Notes under the pieces: model-generated
The model's input: the letters and a program-made list of their open reading frames with translations, nothing else
Database searches by the model: none
Told to the model about the DNA's origin: nothing
NCBI RefSeq assembly: GCF_030070105.1
Contig: NZ_JASJOO010000006.1
Coordinates: 1 to 64,000 of the forward strand
Direction: 5' to 3'
DNA length: 64,000 nucleotides
DNA from: Bermanella sp. WJH001
GTDB lineage: Bacteria > Pseudomonadota > Gammaproteobacteria > Pseudomonadales > Oceanobacteraceae
Part shown: piece by piece, positions 1 through 9,190 of the stretch
How the letters are laid out: each line of letters begins with the position of its first letter
How positions within the stretch are numbered: position 1 is the first letter of the stretch
Program-made: the position numbers and the translations under genes

Positions 1-435
1 CGCAACAGGGCTTTTTTTATGCCTAAAGCTTTACAATACCCTACCTGCTTCGCAGGCAGCGGCCATGCTGGCGTTGTACCTAAAGGGCATGCTCGCTTCG
101 CGATCAAGCTTCAAATTTAAAATCCACATCAATGAAGGTCACTTTAATCTTCGCTCGGTTGGTTTTTTGATTAAAGTTTAAGTTTAAGCAATTACTGGCC
201 TAATGACGAGTGCATCATAAAGTCGTACGAATCCGCACCTGCGGGTGTAATAGCCCATCTTGGCTGAAGACTTCAATAACTATCGGTACAAAAGTACATC
301 AACTGGCTATTGAAAAAAGTTTAGTCTGAAAAACCGCTTAAAATTACTTTCGAGCGACGAACTAAGCCTATCCAAGAAGTGTAATTATTTGTATCCTAGC
401 TTGGCTGGCTAAAACAATAATAAAGAGGCCAACTC
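1..435. other. Gene-free left edge
   Basis: No convincing coding region is seen. The first 20 bases end in a T-rich run that looks like the 3' arm of a terminator belonging to a gene outside the window. Short hairpins such as CCTGCTTCGCAGG near 51-63 and one copy of a dispersed palindromic repeat (225-250) occupy the stretch. The promoter for the operon starting at 436 should lie in the last 100 bases, but no clear -35/-10 pair stands out. Confidence 0.6.
225..250. repeat. Dispersed small palindromic repeat, copy 1
   Basis: The sequence GTACGAATCCGCACCTGCGG followed by GTGTAA is a variant of two copies at 41553-41580 and 41715-41742. Its core can form a CCGCA-CC-TGCGG hairpin. The compensatory change (TCGCA/TGCGA in the later copies, CCGCA/TGCGG here) suggests that the structure is conserved. 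Confidence 0.55.
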
Positions 436-1611
436 TTGCTACAGCATTCAATACTGACATTACTACTGCTTTCAGTTGCCTTTCATTCGCAATCTGAAAT
501 GGCTGACCTTTCGGAATCTGAGTTATCAGATGTTACCGGCGAGGGGATTGGTCTTGTCTATGAAGACTATCAAATCGAAATGCTAGCAGAGAGCCTAAAC
601 GCTCGAAGTGACGGTGGAACCGGGACTTTAGCGGGTGGTGATGCAGGTAACCAATTTCAAATAACTGGCATTGTTGATTCAGCAGGCAATGCAGTTGATG
701 TACAAATCGCACAATATTACTTTGCTGGTACCGGCACAAACTACGGTACTGATTTAACGGGTAAGACGGTTAACATTGGTCGTTTAAACAACCCAATATC
801 AATTGATTTAAAAGATGGTGATGGACTAGGTGATGGCACCGATGGCTGGGCCGATAAGTCAGTGCTTCAAATTGGCATGCCAACTAAATATCAAGAAGAT
901 GGAACAGGCCCAGGTCTGAATGCTCAAGGTTATGATTGTACTGACGCTGCAGCAGTTCAAGGCTCTGGCTTGTGTGCATCTCGTCCAAATGATGGCTCCT
1001 TTCGTGGTGAACGATTCGACATGGGCTTTCGAGTAAACCGTCAATTCTCAGATTCAACTAAAGATATAAACCTTAATTTTCATGCACAGTCAGCCAATAT
1101 GGACGGAAGCTATTGGCGCTTTTGGGGTGGCAGTGCGGATGTTGACGGCGAAGGTGCTGGTGGTGTTGTTGAAACATTGATGATGGAAGTCCAAATGAAC
1201 TTCTACGCCAGTAAGGTGATGTTTAATAGTTGTGAATTAGACGGTTCTGCTTGTGGTGAAGAAGTAGGCTTTGAAGGTTTTTCAATGGAGTTAGCCTTAG
1301 GTGACGCAAAATATTATCAACCAATGACCATTGCAGTCACAGATGCTGGTTTTTTAAGTATTATTATTCAGCCATTGTCATCACCAGGAGACAGTCGTGT
1401 GCCTAATTCCGGTACAGGTACAATTGGTGCTAATGGTCTAGTGGGTTCTTCTGATGCGACCACTTGGAATTGGTATAACGATTATTATGAGAATGGCCGT
1501 AAAACTAATATCGAAATATCCAATTTAACAGTCGGAACAGAAAGCTTTGGTAGCTCTTCACTTCAAGGTTTACAAATTCAACATTTAGAGGTGATCAGTC
1601 ATGACCTTTAA
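436..1611 (+). CDS. Secreted protein with N-terminal VTGEG motif
   Basis: This 391-residue protein has an N-terminal signal peptide (hydrophobic stretch at about residues 5-17) followed by SESELSDVTGEGIGL, the kind of motif seen just after the signal peptide in FilA-like/DUF6160-type exported proteins of Pseudomonas and Acinetobacter (recalled, not searched). The rest is Gly/Asp/Asn-rich and probably beta-rich, with Cys pairs near residues 165-180 and 265-272. The start is TTG, supported by AAAGAGG about seven bases upstream. It is the first gene of a three-gene overlapping operon whose products all carry the same N-terminal signature. A role in surface structures or filament assembly is only a guess; the biochemical function is unknown. 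Confidence 0.7.
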   Translation: MLQHSILTLLLLSVAFHSQSEMADLSESELSDVTGEGIGLVYEDYQIEMLAESLNARSDGGTGTLAGGDAGNQFQITGIVDSAGNAVDVQIAQYYFAGTGTNYGTDLTGKTVNIGRLNNPISIDLKDGDGLGDGTDGWADKSVLQIGMPTKYQEDGTGPGLNAQGYDCTDAAAVQGSGLCASRPNDGSFRGERFDMGFRVNRQFSDSTKDINLNFHAQSANMDGSYWRFWGGSADVDGEGAGGVVETLMMEVQMNFYASKVMFNSCELDGSACGEEVGFEGFSMELALGDAKYYQPMTIAVTDAGFLSIIIQPLSSPGDSRVPNSGTGTIGANGLVGSSDATTWNWYNDYYENGRKTNIEISNLTVGTESFGSSSLQGLQIQHLEVISHDL

Positions 1612-2176
1612 ATATTTTTTAATATCTTTTCTATTTATTTCATTTTCTTCAAATGCACTTGAAGAAATATCCGATGAAAGCCTAGCCAGTGTGAGTGGCC
1701 AAAACGGTGTAAACCTATCTGGTGAACTTAATCTCAATGAAAACGGTGGTCCACTTACTTCATCAGATGCTGGAAATGCTGGTGTGTGGGGAACTTGCAC
1801 AGAAAAACAAGCAGCGACAGTAGAACGTTGTGGTGCTCGTCTTGCTGTTCAGCCTAGTGAAAACGGTGGTTGGATTGCCCTAGATGAAATGAAAGGTAAA
1901 TTATCATTTGAAGGGTTAACGTTAAGGTCTCGTGCAATCGATGGTGCGATGGATGACTTTGGTGGGGATGAAGTAGCCGCTGACGGTAAAACCGTTTTAG
2001 AAATTGGTTTGCCGGATAAAGTGAAATTTGAAAATTTTCAATACTCTGTGGTTACGAGTTCTCAGGCCCGCCCGACAGATGTCGGTTACACTCAACAAGT
2101 ACGCCATGGGGTGAACTTTAATGGCTCCGTTAATATGCAAGGGAATTTATTAGTATTCCCAACGGGGAATCCATAA
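1601..2176 (+). CDS. Secreted protein with N-terminal VSGQ motif, small
   Basis: This 191-residue protein has a signal peptide (FLISFLFISFSSNA) followed directly by EEISDESLASVSGQNG, the signature shared with the genes on both sides. It overlaps the upstream gene by 11 bases and ends one base into the next start, so translation of all three is probably coupled. Residues near 120-130 (KTVLEIGLPDK) resemble KSVLQIGMPTK of the upstream protein, indicating paralogy. It is about half the size of its upstream neighbour and stops shortly after the region they share. The function is unknown. Confidence 0.7.
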   Translation: MTFKYFLISFLFISFSSNALEEISDESLASVSGQNGVNLSGELNLNENGGPLTSSDAGNAGVWGTCTEKQAATVERCGARLAVQPSENGGWIALDEMKGKLSFEGLTLRSRAIDGAMDDFGGDEVAADGKTVLEIGLPDKVKFENFQYSVVTSSQARPTDVGYTQQVRHGVNFNGSVNMQGNLLVFPTGNP

Positions 2177-4500
2177 TGAATAAATTATTATATTCTCCTT
2201 TATTTTTAATGGTTGGTTTTGCCAATGCAGAGCTAATTGGCATGGATGAAGATTTTCTTGAATCTGTTTCAGGTCAAACAGGTTTAACCGTTGAGATGCA
2301 TAAACAAATTAAAGTGAATGAGATCCGATATTCAGATAAAGATGGTGCGTCGGGTGAAATCTTAGACTTTAAAGATATTGTGATTGGTCATCCTGATGAT
2401 GTGAATAATAAACAAGCTGTGTCAATTCATACGATTGATGTAGATGGTAGTGATGGCTTGGTAATTGTTAGTCAGTATCAGGCTACCCGCTTACAAATTG
2501 GCTCTATATCTGTGGGTAATCACAGAGGCAGTGCTCTGGATGCATATGCAACACGTCAAAGCTTTGGTCAAATTCAATATGACTGGACCGGAACAAATGT
2601 GCTGAGCATTAATGGTAAAAGTGCTGGCGATTCAGGTTTTATTATCTCAAGCGACACAAATATTACGGACAGTGATTTCCGCTGGACAACAAACGGAAAT
2701 ACTTTGCAAGTCAATGACATGGTCTATAACAGCAGCATAACGGATATGACGTTAGATGTTGAAGACGATACCGTTAAAGCTTACTTAGCCTTGCGCATGC
2801 CGACTATGTCATATGATTATAATATTGGATCAATTTGTTTTTCGGATGTGGATTGTGTTGCCGGTAATTCTTTCGGTAATTTTGCTCAATCTCGTGCTTA
2901 TAAAAACAGTAGTATTTTTATTTATGGTGGTGGTCGTGAAGGCACGGGTATCACTATGAATATGCATTTCGAATTTGACGACAGTGTTAATGCCTTAGGT
3001 GACGGTAACGTTACCAGTTATACGGATGAAGCAACGGTTAAAATTGCTAAGCAGTCTGGCATGGTTGATATAGCCGGATTTACATTTGATATAGGCACAG
3101 GCGAAGCGATATTAGGTGATCACATTGCCATGCAGTGGGATAGCGTAGTGGGTAACTTTAAATCGGACTTGGTTGAAATAGCTGGTAAGAGTGTGGGTGC
3201 GTTTGAAGTACGTTATGACTTTAGTGATGGCACACATGATTCAGTGGATTATAAAAACCAGTTAAAACTTGCCCCAGGAATTGCTTTTGCTGGCGAAGAC
3301 TTCTTAACCGATAGCGCGCTTGTGAATGCAGGCTTTGATACGGTCATGAAAGACTTTTATGCCAATGTTACAAACGTATCGGATGGTATTAGCTTGTATA
3401 ACCAGTGGAATATGACGGCAGATTTTATTTATACCGATGATAATCACACGGTTATGGCTGATAATTTTTATGCATATGGTGATGGTTATTCTACGTTAGA
3501 TATTCGTGATGGCAGTTTATCGGTTGATGCCTCAAATGCAGGATCAGATTTTCTAGCAATCGGTATACGTAATTACAAAGTAAATTATGGTCTAGATGGT
3601 TTGCGAGTAGGTGGTGATACTGCTGAGCTACAAAATGGTCATGAGATGCTTGGGTTTTTTAGTGATGCTACCTTTACATTAAATGGAGCCCTTGAAGTAC
3701 GAGGCGGTGGTGCCAGTGGAAGCGGTATCAACATAGACGCAGACATGTTAATTACCGATGGTAACTTCACTTTAACCAAGTCAAACGGCATTGGAATACA
3801 TCTGGATGATGTGAGCTATGAATTTCATATGCGTAATATGACAATGGACGTAGATAACGACGGCATTAAGCTTGTGTTAGGGGAGTTATGGACCGAATTT
3901 GCAGCCAATGATATTCGTTTTGGTGGCCGCACCACAGGTGAAAGCTTGGGCGGTATTGCTATGACTCAATATCAAAAAGGTTCAGAAATTGTCATTAGTG
4001 GTGGCGGTGCACAAGTCAATCGCTGTATGAGAGCAAGTGGCGTCGATGCCGCTGCATGTGCGGCCAATGGTGGCACTTGGATCGATACAATTGGTGCAGA
4101 TGGTGATGAAGGGCTTACGATTAAACATAAACAGATTCTATTGCAGGAAAACATCGCTGAAGGTAAATCTAATTCTGTGACATATGAAACAAATCGTGTA
4201 GCGGGTGTGTCAGGTACCGGTCAGTCCATCAAACTCAATAATATCTACACATCTGATGGTTATGACGATGCAACCAATACATTTGGTGTTGAGAATAAGA
4301 TAACGGTTGATGTGGCTTCTGCAGGCACGGCTCAGACAGCGGAATTGTTCATTACCAATAATGTTCGTTTTAAAGAGTTAAATGTCGATAGCGTGCAGTT
4401 AATACACGGTGCATCGTCCACTTCATCAAATATGCTGCAAGGCATCAAAATGCAAAACGTCGATTTCTCATCTCAGTTGTCAGTAAGCCCTATACCGTAA
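2176..4500 (+). CDS. Large secreted protein with N-terminal VSGQ motif and internal repeats
   Basis: This 774-residue protein begins with a short signal peptide (LLYSPLFLMVGFANA) and then MDEDFLESVSGQTGL. The body is Asp/Gly/Asn-rich and probably built of repeated beta-strand units: segments such as ITDMTLDVEDDTVKAYL (about residue 190) and MRNMTMDVDNDGIKLVL (about 555) look like diverged repeats. A Cys-containing insertion lies near residues 615-635. The ATG overlaps the previous stop as TAATG. It is the last gene of the operon and is followed by about 150 bases before leuA. It may be an adhesin-like or filament-associated outer-surface protein, but nothing proves this. Confidence 0.7.
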   Translation: MNKLLYSPLFLMVGFANAELIGMDEDFLESVSGQTGLTVEMHKQIKVNEIRYSDKDGASGEILDFKDIVIGHPDDVNNKQAVSIHTIDVDGSDGLVIVSQYQATRLQIGSISVGNHRGSALDAYATRQSFGQIQYDWTGTNVLSINGKSAGDSGFIISSDTNITDSDFRWTTNGNTLQVNDMVYNSSITDMTLDVEDDTVKAYLALRMPTMSYDYNIGSICFSDVDCVAGNSFGNFAQSRAYKNSSIFIYGGGREGTGITMNMHFEFDDSVNALGDGNVTSYTDEATVKIAKQSGMVDIAGFTFDIGTGEAILGDHIAMQWDSVVGNFKSDLVEIAGKSVGAFEVRYDFSDGTHDSVDYKNQLKLAPGIAFAGEDFLTDSALVNAGFDTVMKDFYANVTNVSDGISLYNQWNMTADFIYTDDNHTVMADNFYAYGDGYSTLDIRDGSLSVDASNAGSDFLAIGIRNYKVNYGLDGLRVGGDTAELQNGHEMLGFFSDATFTLNGALEVRGGGASGSGINIDADMLITDGNFTLTKSNGIGIHLDDVSYEFHMRNMTMDVDNDGIKLVLGELWTEFAANDIRFGGRTTGESLGGIAMTQYQKGSEIVISGGGAQVNRCMRASGVDAAACAANGGTWIDTIGADGDEGLTIKHKQILLQENIAEGKSNSVTYETNRVAGVSGTGQSIKLNNIYTSDGYDDATNTFGVENKITVDVASAGTAQTAELFITNNVRFKELNVDSVQLIHGASSTSSNMLQGIKMQNVDFSSQLSVSPIP

Positions 4501-4654
4501 TTTCTAGGGCTTACCCCCATACAAATCATGGAAATTAGCCCGTATTCCAGCTATAGTTTGCCCCAATATTTCTAATCTTTTTTGCATCGAAAACCCTCAG
4601 TTCTGTCTATTTTATGATCTGCATTTGAAGGTATGATGTACAGCAGGAGTGACC

Positions 4655-6190
4655 ATGAGTCAGTTAATCATTTTTGATACAACTATGCGTGATGGCGAGC
4701 AGAGCCCTGGCGCGTCAATGACCCGTGATGAGAAAGTCCGTATTGGTAAAGCACTCGAAAAAATGCGAGTGGACGTAATTGAAGCAGGTTTTGCTGCCGC
4801 AAGCCCTGGTGACTTTGAGTCGATTGCCGCGGTTGCTGCTGCGGTTAAAGAAAGCACAATTTGTTCTTTAGCTCGTGCCGTAGATGGTGATATCGACCGT
4901 GCTGCGCAAGCACTTAAAGCGGCTGAACATGCTCGTATTCATACGTTTATCGCAACCAGTCCTATTCATATGGAACACAAATTAAGAATGGCACCCGATC
5001 AAGTGGTTGAGCGTGCAATCTATGCAGTTAAACGCGCACGTAACTTAGTGGCGGATGTGGAGTTTTCTTGTGAAGATGCTGGCCGTTCTGATATGGATTT
5101 CTTGTGCCGTATTATCGAAGCCGCCATTGATGCTGGTGCGAGTACGATCAATATTCCAGATACAGTGGGTTATGCCATTCCTGAAGAGTTTGGTTACAAA
5201 ATCAAAACCCTATTAAATCGTATTCCCAATGCAGATAAAGCAATTTTTTCTGTGCATTGTCATAACGACTTAGGTTTGGCTGTTGCTAACTCATTGGCGG
5301 CCGTTGCAAATGGTGCGCGCCAAGTAGAGTGTACAATTAATGGTTTAGGTGAGCGTGCGGGTAATGCTGCGCTTGAAGAAATAGTCATGGGCATCAAAAC
5401 ACGCAGTGATTTATTCGATGTAACAACCGGTATCAATACTGAAATTATTGTACCGACCTCGCGTATGGTTTCCACCATTACCGGTTTCCCTGTACAGCCA
5501 AACAAAGCCATCGTTGGTGCCAACGCATTTGCCCATGAGTCAGGGATCCACCAAGATGGTGTGCTAAAACACCGCGAAACCTATGAAATCATGCGTGCTG
5601 AAGATGTGGGTTGGGGTGCCAACAAAATGGTGATGGGAAAACACTCAGGTCGTGCAGCCTTCCGTTCACGCTTAGAAGAGTTAGGCACCTCGTTTGGCAG
5701 CGACCAAGAATTAAACATTGCGTTTGCGCGCTTTAAAGAACTGGCTGATAAAAAGCATGAAATCTTTGATGAAGATTTACAGGCACTTGTGAGTGCGGCC
5801 CGTAACATGGATGAAAAATATCAGCTTGTGACCCTAGAAGCCCACAGCCAAACAGGTGAAACACCAAAAGCAAAATTAACCCTAGCGGTTGATGGTAAAG
5901 AGCAAGTGGTGAGCTCTGATGGTAGTGGCCCCGTGGATGCCGTTTTTAAAGCCATCGAACAACAAGCCCATTCAGGCGCTAATGTGCAGCTTTACTCAGT
6001 GAATGCCATCACGCAAGGCACAGACAGCCAAGGTGAGGTGACGGTACGTTTAGAAAAAGGCGGTCGAATTGTTAATGGATTGGGCAGTGACACAGACATC
6101 GTCGTGGCATCTGCAAAAGCTTATATCAATGCGTTAAATCTATTAGAAAATAATAGCAACAAGGCACACCCTCAAGTAGAAGGCGTGTAA
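4655..6190 (+). CDS. leuA: 2-isopropylmalate synthase
   Basis: LeuA condenses acetyl-CoA with 2-oxoisovalerate, the committed step of leucine synthesis. The N-terminal [14 protein letters not shown] motif, the metal-binding HCHNDLGLA and the [12 protein letters not shown] segment are diagnostic, and the C-terminal part (from about residue 385) is the LeuA allosteric dimer domain. The length (511 residues) is normal for the long bacterial type. A GTG six bases upstream is also in frame, but it lies inside the AGGAG ribosome-binding site; the ATG here, five bases after AGGAG, is the better start. No leucine-rich leader peptide is apparent upstream. The gene is followed closely by the holD-like gene. 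Confidence 0.95.
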   Translation: MSQLIIFDTTMRDGEQSPGASMTRDEKVRIGKALEKMRVDVIEAGFAAASPGDFESIAAVAAAVKESTICSLARAVDGDIDRAAQALKAAEHARIHTFIATSPIHMEHKLRMAPDQVVERAIYAVKRARNLVADVEFSCEDAGRSDMDFLCRIIEAAIDAGASTINIPDTVGYAIPEEFGYKIKTLLNRIPNADKAIFSVHCHNDLGLAVANSLAAVANGARQVECTINGLGERAGNAALEEIVMGIKTRSDLFDVTTGINTEIIVPTSRMVSTITGFPVQPNKAIVGANAFAHESGIHQDGVLKHRETYEIMRAEDVGWGANKMVMGKHSGRAAFRSRLEELGTSFGSDQELNIAFARFKELADKKHEIFDEDLQALVSAARNMDEKYQLVTLEAHSQTGETPKAKLTLAVDGKEQVVSSDGSGPVDAVFKAIEQQAHSGANVQLYSVNAITQGTDSQGEVTVRLEKGGRIVNGLGSDTDIVVASAKAYINALNLLENNSNKAHPQVEGV

Positions 6191-6194
6191 TTTA

Positions 6195-6977
6195 ATGTTA
6201 TATACCGCAGCACAGCTAACGTATCTGGAGCATTTGGGCATTGATATCTGGGTACCCAATAGTCTTCAGCATGATGCTGCGCAAATAACACAGAATTCAA
6301 ACGTTGAAACCTTGGTTGAGTCTAGCTCTCAACCCACTGGCGCGAGTACTCAAAACACTGAGTTTACTCCGCCAAGTCATTTTGAAGATGTGCCGGTTAC
6401 TGCTATTCAACCTGCTGCCGAGGTGGTCGAGCCAGCGGCTAAAGTGCATGTACAACAACCTCAGAACAATAAACCACTAAGCTCTACATTAAATTCGGCA
6501 GTATCCTCGAACATCCCGGCTCCTGCTTTTCCAAAGGTATCTCAAGGACAACCATCGGAGCCTGTGCAAAGGGTTGAATTTAATGTTCAGTTTTGGTGTT
6601 ACAGCTCAGGTGTTTGGCTAGTAAGTGGTGATGTTTATACATCACGAGAGCAGCACAAGTTAGTGCATAATATTGCGCAATTTATACAAGGTAAGAGGCG
6701 TAAGCCTCGCAATGTTAATGTATTTTCTTGGCCAATGATCGACAGCCCCAATGTGGATCAAGGTGAAGAAATTGCCATTAAGTATTTATCGGGTCATATT
6801 GATCGCTTACAGCAAGCCTGCGAAAGAAATCTTGTGATGGTATTCAATGATTGTGAATACTTCCCAAGCCAAATTCCTCACGTTAAGTTAGATGTTAGCT
6901 TGCAACAACTGCTGCATGAACCCATGGCTAAAAAAGCACTTTGGCAGCAGCTAATTCCCCTTAAGCTAGATAATTAA
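6195..6977 (+). CDS. Probable DNA polymerase III psi subunit (HolD-like), with long linker
   Basis: The 260-residue protein resembles HolD at both ends. The N-terminus (YLEHLGIDIWVP) parallels the chi-binding start of E. coli psi (QLQQLGITQWSL), and the C-terminus (EPMAKKALWQQLIP) parallels NPTARAALWQQI. Between them lies a Gln/Pro/Ala-rich low-complexity stretch of about 100 residues (roughly 30-125) absent from the 137-residue E. coli protein. The next gene is rimI, exactly as in the holD-rimI order of enterics. Similar Pseudomonas genes are often annotated as hypothetical or TonB-like. The protein would link clamp loader and SSB-bound chi at the replisome. The assignment rests on end motifs and synteny only. 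Confidence 0.6.
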   Translation: MLYTAAQLTYLEHLGIDIWVPNSLQHDAAQITQNSNVETLVESSSQPTGASTQNTEFTPPSHFEDVPVTAIQPAAEVVEPAAKVHVQQPQNNKPLSSTLNSAVSSNIPAPAFPKVSQGQPSEPVQRVEFNVQFWCYSSGVWLVSGDVYTSREQHKLVHNIAQFIQGKRRKPRNVNVFSWPMIDSPNVDQGEEIAIKYLSGHIDRLQQACERNLVMVFNDCEYFPSQIPHVKLDVSLQQLLHEPMAKKALWQQLIPLKLDN

Positions 6978-6995
6978 TTTTTTATAGAGTTCTCT

Positions 6996-7445
6996 ATGGT
7001 TGCTTTTCGCCCTATGCATTTGGACGATGTGGAAGCTGTATTTCGTATTGAAAAACAAGCTTATGATTTTCCTTGGTCTAAAAATTTATTTGAGCAAGCG
7101 ATAAAATCCAGCAAATACTGTGTTGTTGCTGAATACCAAAATCAAATTGTGGGTTATGGTGTTTTATCTTATGTGGTTGGTGAAGCTGAACTGCTTAATA
7201 TTTGCATTGACCTAGAACAGCAAGGTAAGGGCTTTGCTAAGTTATTGTTGGATCATTTAATTGAGCATGCAACAAAAAAAGATAATCACGATATGTATTT
7301 AGAAGTACGTGTGACCAATGGTGCGGCCATTCATATTTATGAGCAAGCCGGTTTTAATGAAATTGGTCGCCGTAAAAATTACTATCCGACAAAATCAGGC
7401 AAAGAAGATGCTATTTTAATGGCATTACCATTATTTAAAGATTAA
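6996..7445 (+). CDS. rimI: Ribosomal protein S18-alanine N-acetyltransferase
   Basis: This 149-residue GNAT-fold acetyltransferase transfers acetyl from acetyl-CoA to the N-terminal alanine of ribosomal protein S18. The acetyl-CoA loop appears as QQGKGFAKLLLDHL (about residues 75-88), followed by LEVRVTNGAAIHIYEQAGF, typical of RimI. Length and the position after a holD-like gene match the family. The gene ends just before a strong terminator shared with the convergent cytochrome gene. Confidence 0.92.
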   Translation: MVAFRPMHLDDVEAVFRIEKQAYDFPWSKNLFEQAIKSSKYCVVAEYQNQIVGYGVLSYVVGEAELLNICIDLEQQGKGFAKLLLDHLIEHATKKDNHDMYLEVRVTNGAAIHIYEQAGFNEIGRRKNYYPTKSGKEDAILMALPLFKD

Positions 7446-7467
7446 TTTATCTGTAACCCATATTCAT

Positions 7468-7505
7468 AAAAAAGCCAGCCCGTTTAAAACGGGCTGGCTT
7501 TTTTT
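7468..7505. terminator. Bidirectional intrinsic terminator
   Basis: A perfect stem (AAAGCCAGCCCG / CGGGCTGGCTTT) with loop TTTAAAA is flanked by A and T runs on both sides. It can stop transcription from rimI (+) and from the convergent peroxidase-like gene (-). Confidence 0.9.
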
Positions 7506-7525
7506 ATTGCTTTCGCATTAGTCAT

Positions 7526-9055
7526 TTAAAGTGCAAGGCCGTTTTTATCTTTAGCATTGAGTTGATGGTTATCTGCACTATCTTGCGCATTGGGAATCCA
7601 AGGGGCGAGACACTCGCGGTCAGTCACACATGGATCGGTTAGAGCCTCTAAAAAAGCCACAATGTGATCTACTTGATCATCACTTAAGGCTAGGTTTTTT
7701 GGCACAAGGCTGTTGCCCGCTAATTGTTCGGCCTTGAGTTTAGCAAGGGCAGCTTTGCTGTTGGCTTCGGCGTTTGGATACAACGTAGCGCAATCACTCA
7801 TGTCTTCAAACTGTGGCAGGTTGCATACCCCCATATCATTCTGGTTGGCGACAAAATCATTGATTGATTGCGTTTGATTGACGTAATGACGAACCACACT
7901 AGTAAGGGTTGGCATACTACCAGCGTGACTGTAAGGGCCAGTGACGGCAATATTTAATAACGAAGCGGTGCGGAATGCGTATTTATCATTCTCTTCGCCG
8001 GTTTCGCGCATGCGACCAAAATCATCAGTGCCATTTGTACCGTTGCCTTTACCAACCCCAATTTGTGGATATGCCACCGTGTGGTGTTTTTCATCTGTAA
8101 ATAGTTGTCCTGTGTGGCAAGCAACACAACCGGCACCGCCGTCTTTAGGTTTTGTGAAAAATAATTGGGCGCCTTTTTTAGCTGAATCTGAAATCGCATC
8201 TTTATTACCATCTAAATACTGCTGCCAAGGGTGATCAGTGAACACCATGGAGCGCTCGTATTCAGCAAGGGCGTGAGCTATGCGATCATAAGTGATTAAG
8301 TCTTCAGCAGCGGTTGCACCACCAAATGCAGTTTGGAATTCAACTAACCAACTATTCGCACCGATGCCATCTGCAACCCCTTCACCATAGTTGCCAATAC
8401 GAGCGGCTAAATGATCACGCACCGATTGATTATTTTCACCGGATTCAAATGTGAAACCACGCATCTCGTCAGCCGAGGTGACAGGGAAACGAGCTTGAGC
8501 GGCGGCAAGGTTCCGACCTGCGTTATTATCAGCTTGATCAAAAGTTGAGTCTGGAGTGCGAATATCGCCGCTGGCACCATTAGCACCGGCAACAACGTTT
8601 AATGATTCCACTCGTGAATCATGAAATAGCGTACTGTCCCATAAACCTAAGTTGAAAACAGTAGGTGCATTACGAGGCACACTTGGTAGAGATTCTGTTG
8701 TGCCGTTCATGTGAATACGGCCTAAACCTAAAAGGTCGTCATCATTGGATGATACACCCACAGAAAGTGAAAGATCATCACCGCCGCCCAATACGGGGTG
8801 GTGACAGGTAACACAAGCACTATCAAAATCACCTCCAAGCGCTTTGGTAAAAAATAGCTTTTTACCTAGTTGGGGTAGGGCATCGTTGATATTCGGAAGG
8901 TCACGTTGCGGGTGACTATTTAAATTATGAGTGCTAATGATTTCGCTAAGTTGATTGTCTAATTCACTGGATTGATCTGAGTTTGAGCCACAGGCACTGA
9001 GTGTAATGATGAAAAACGTTGCGCTGAGAGTATTGAGGATAGGCGTTATTTTCAT
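7526..9055 (-). CDS. Di-haem cytochrome c peroxidase / MauG-like lipoprotein
   Basis: This 509-residue protein carries a lipoprotein signal (lipobox LSAC, Cys22) and two c-type haem motifs, CVTCH at residues 81-85 and CVACH at 310-314. The layout fits the bacterial di-haem peroxidase (CcpA/MauG) superfamily. It is longer than classical CcpA (about 320-350 residues), with an extended linker between the haem domains and a C-terminal part containing four further Cys (CNLPQF, CATLYP, CVTDREC). It should sit in the periplasm anchored to a membrane. The role could be peroxide reduction or a MauG-type oxidation; no partner gene is adjacent, so the substrate is unknown. Confidence 0.85.
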   Translation of the reverse strand: MKITPILNTLSATFFIITLSACGSNSDQSSELDNQLSEIISTHNLNSHPQRDLPNINDALPQLGKKLFFTKALGGDFDSACVTCHHPVLGGGDDLSLSVGVSSNDDDLLGLGRIHMNGTTESLPSVPRNAPTVFNLGLWDSTLFHDSRVESLNVVAGANGASGDIRTPDSTFDQADNNAGRNLAAAQARFPVTSADEMRGFTFESGENNQSVRDHLAARIGNYGEGVADGIGANSWLVEFQTAFGGATAAEDLITYDRIAHALAEYERSMVFTDHPWQQYLDGNKDAISDSAKKGAQLFFTKPKDGGAGCVACHTGQLFTDEKHHTVAYPQIGVGKGNGTNGTDDFGRMRETGEENDKYAFRTASLLNIAVTGPYSHAGSMPTLTSVVRHYVNQTQSINDFVANQNDMGVCNLPQFEDMSDCATLYPNAEANSKAALAKLKAEQLAGNSLVPKNLALSDDQVDHIVAFLEALTDPCVTDRECLAPWIPNAQDSADNHQLNAKDKNGLAL

Positions 9056-9141
9056 TGTTTTAGTCCCTTAATAATTTTTATTGCATGGATTAAACCTTAT
9101 TAATTGTACGTATATAAAGCTTTATATTTTCTAAAAGCAAA

Positions 9142-9176
9142 AAAAAACCGCCACTTTAAAAAAGTGGCGGTTTTTT
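9142..9176 (-). terminator. Intrinsic terminator after the SulP gene
   Basis: The stem ACCGCCACTTT/AAAGTGGCGGT has A/T runs on both sides. On the minus strand it follows the stop of the SulP transporter gene by about 15 bases and ends in a U run. Confidence 0.88.
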
Positions 9177-9190
9177 ATGAGACGTTAGTT

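Noticed and set aside
4649-4657. GTG start for leuA two codons upstream of the ATG
   Set aside because: The GTG overlaps the AGGAG ribosome-binding site; the ATG at 4655 has proper spacing and matches family N-termini.
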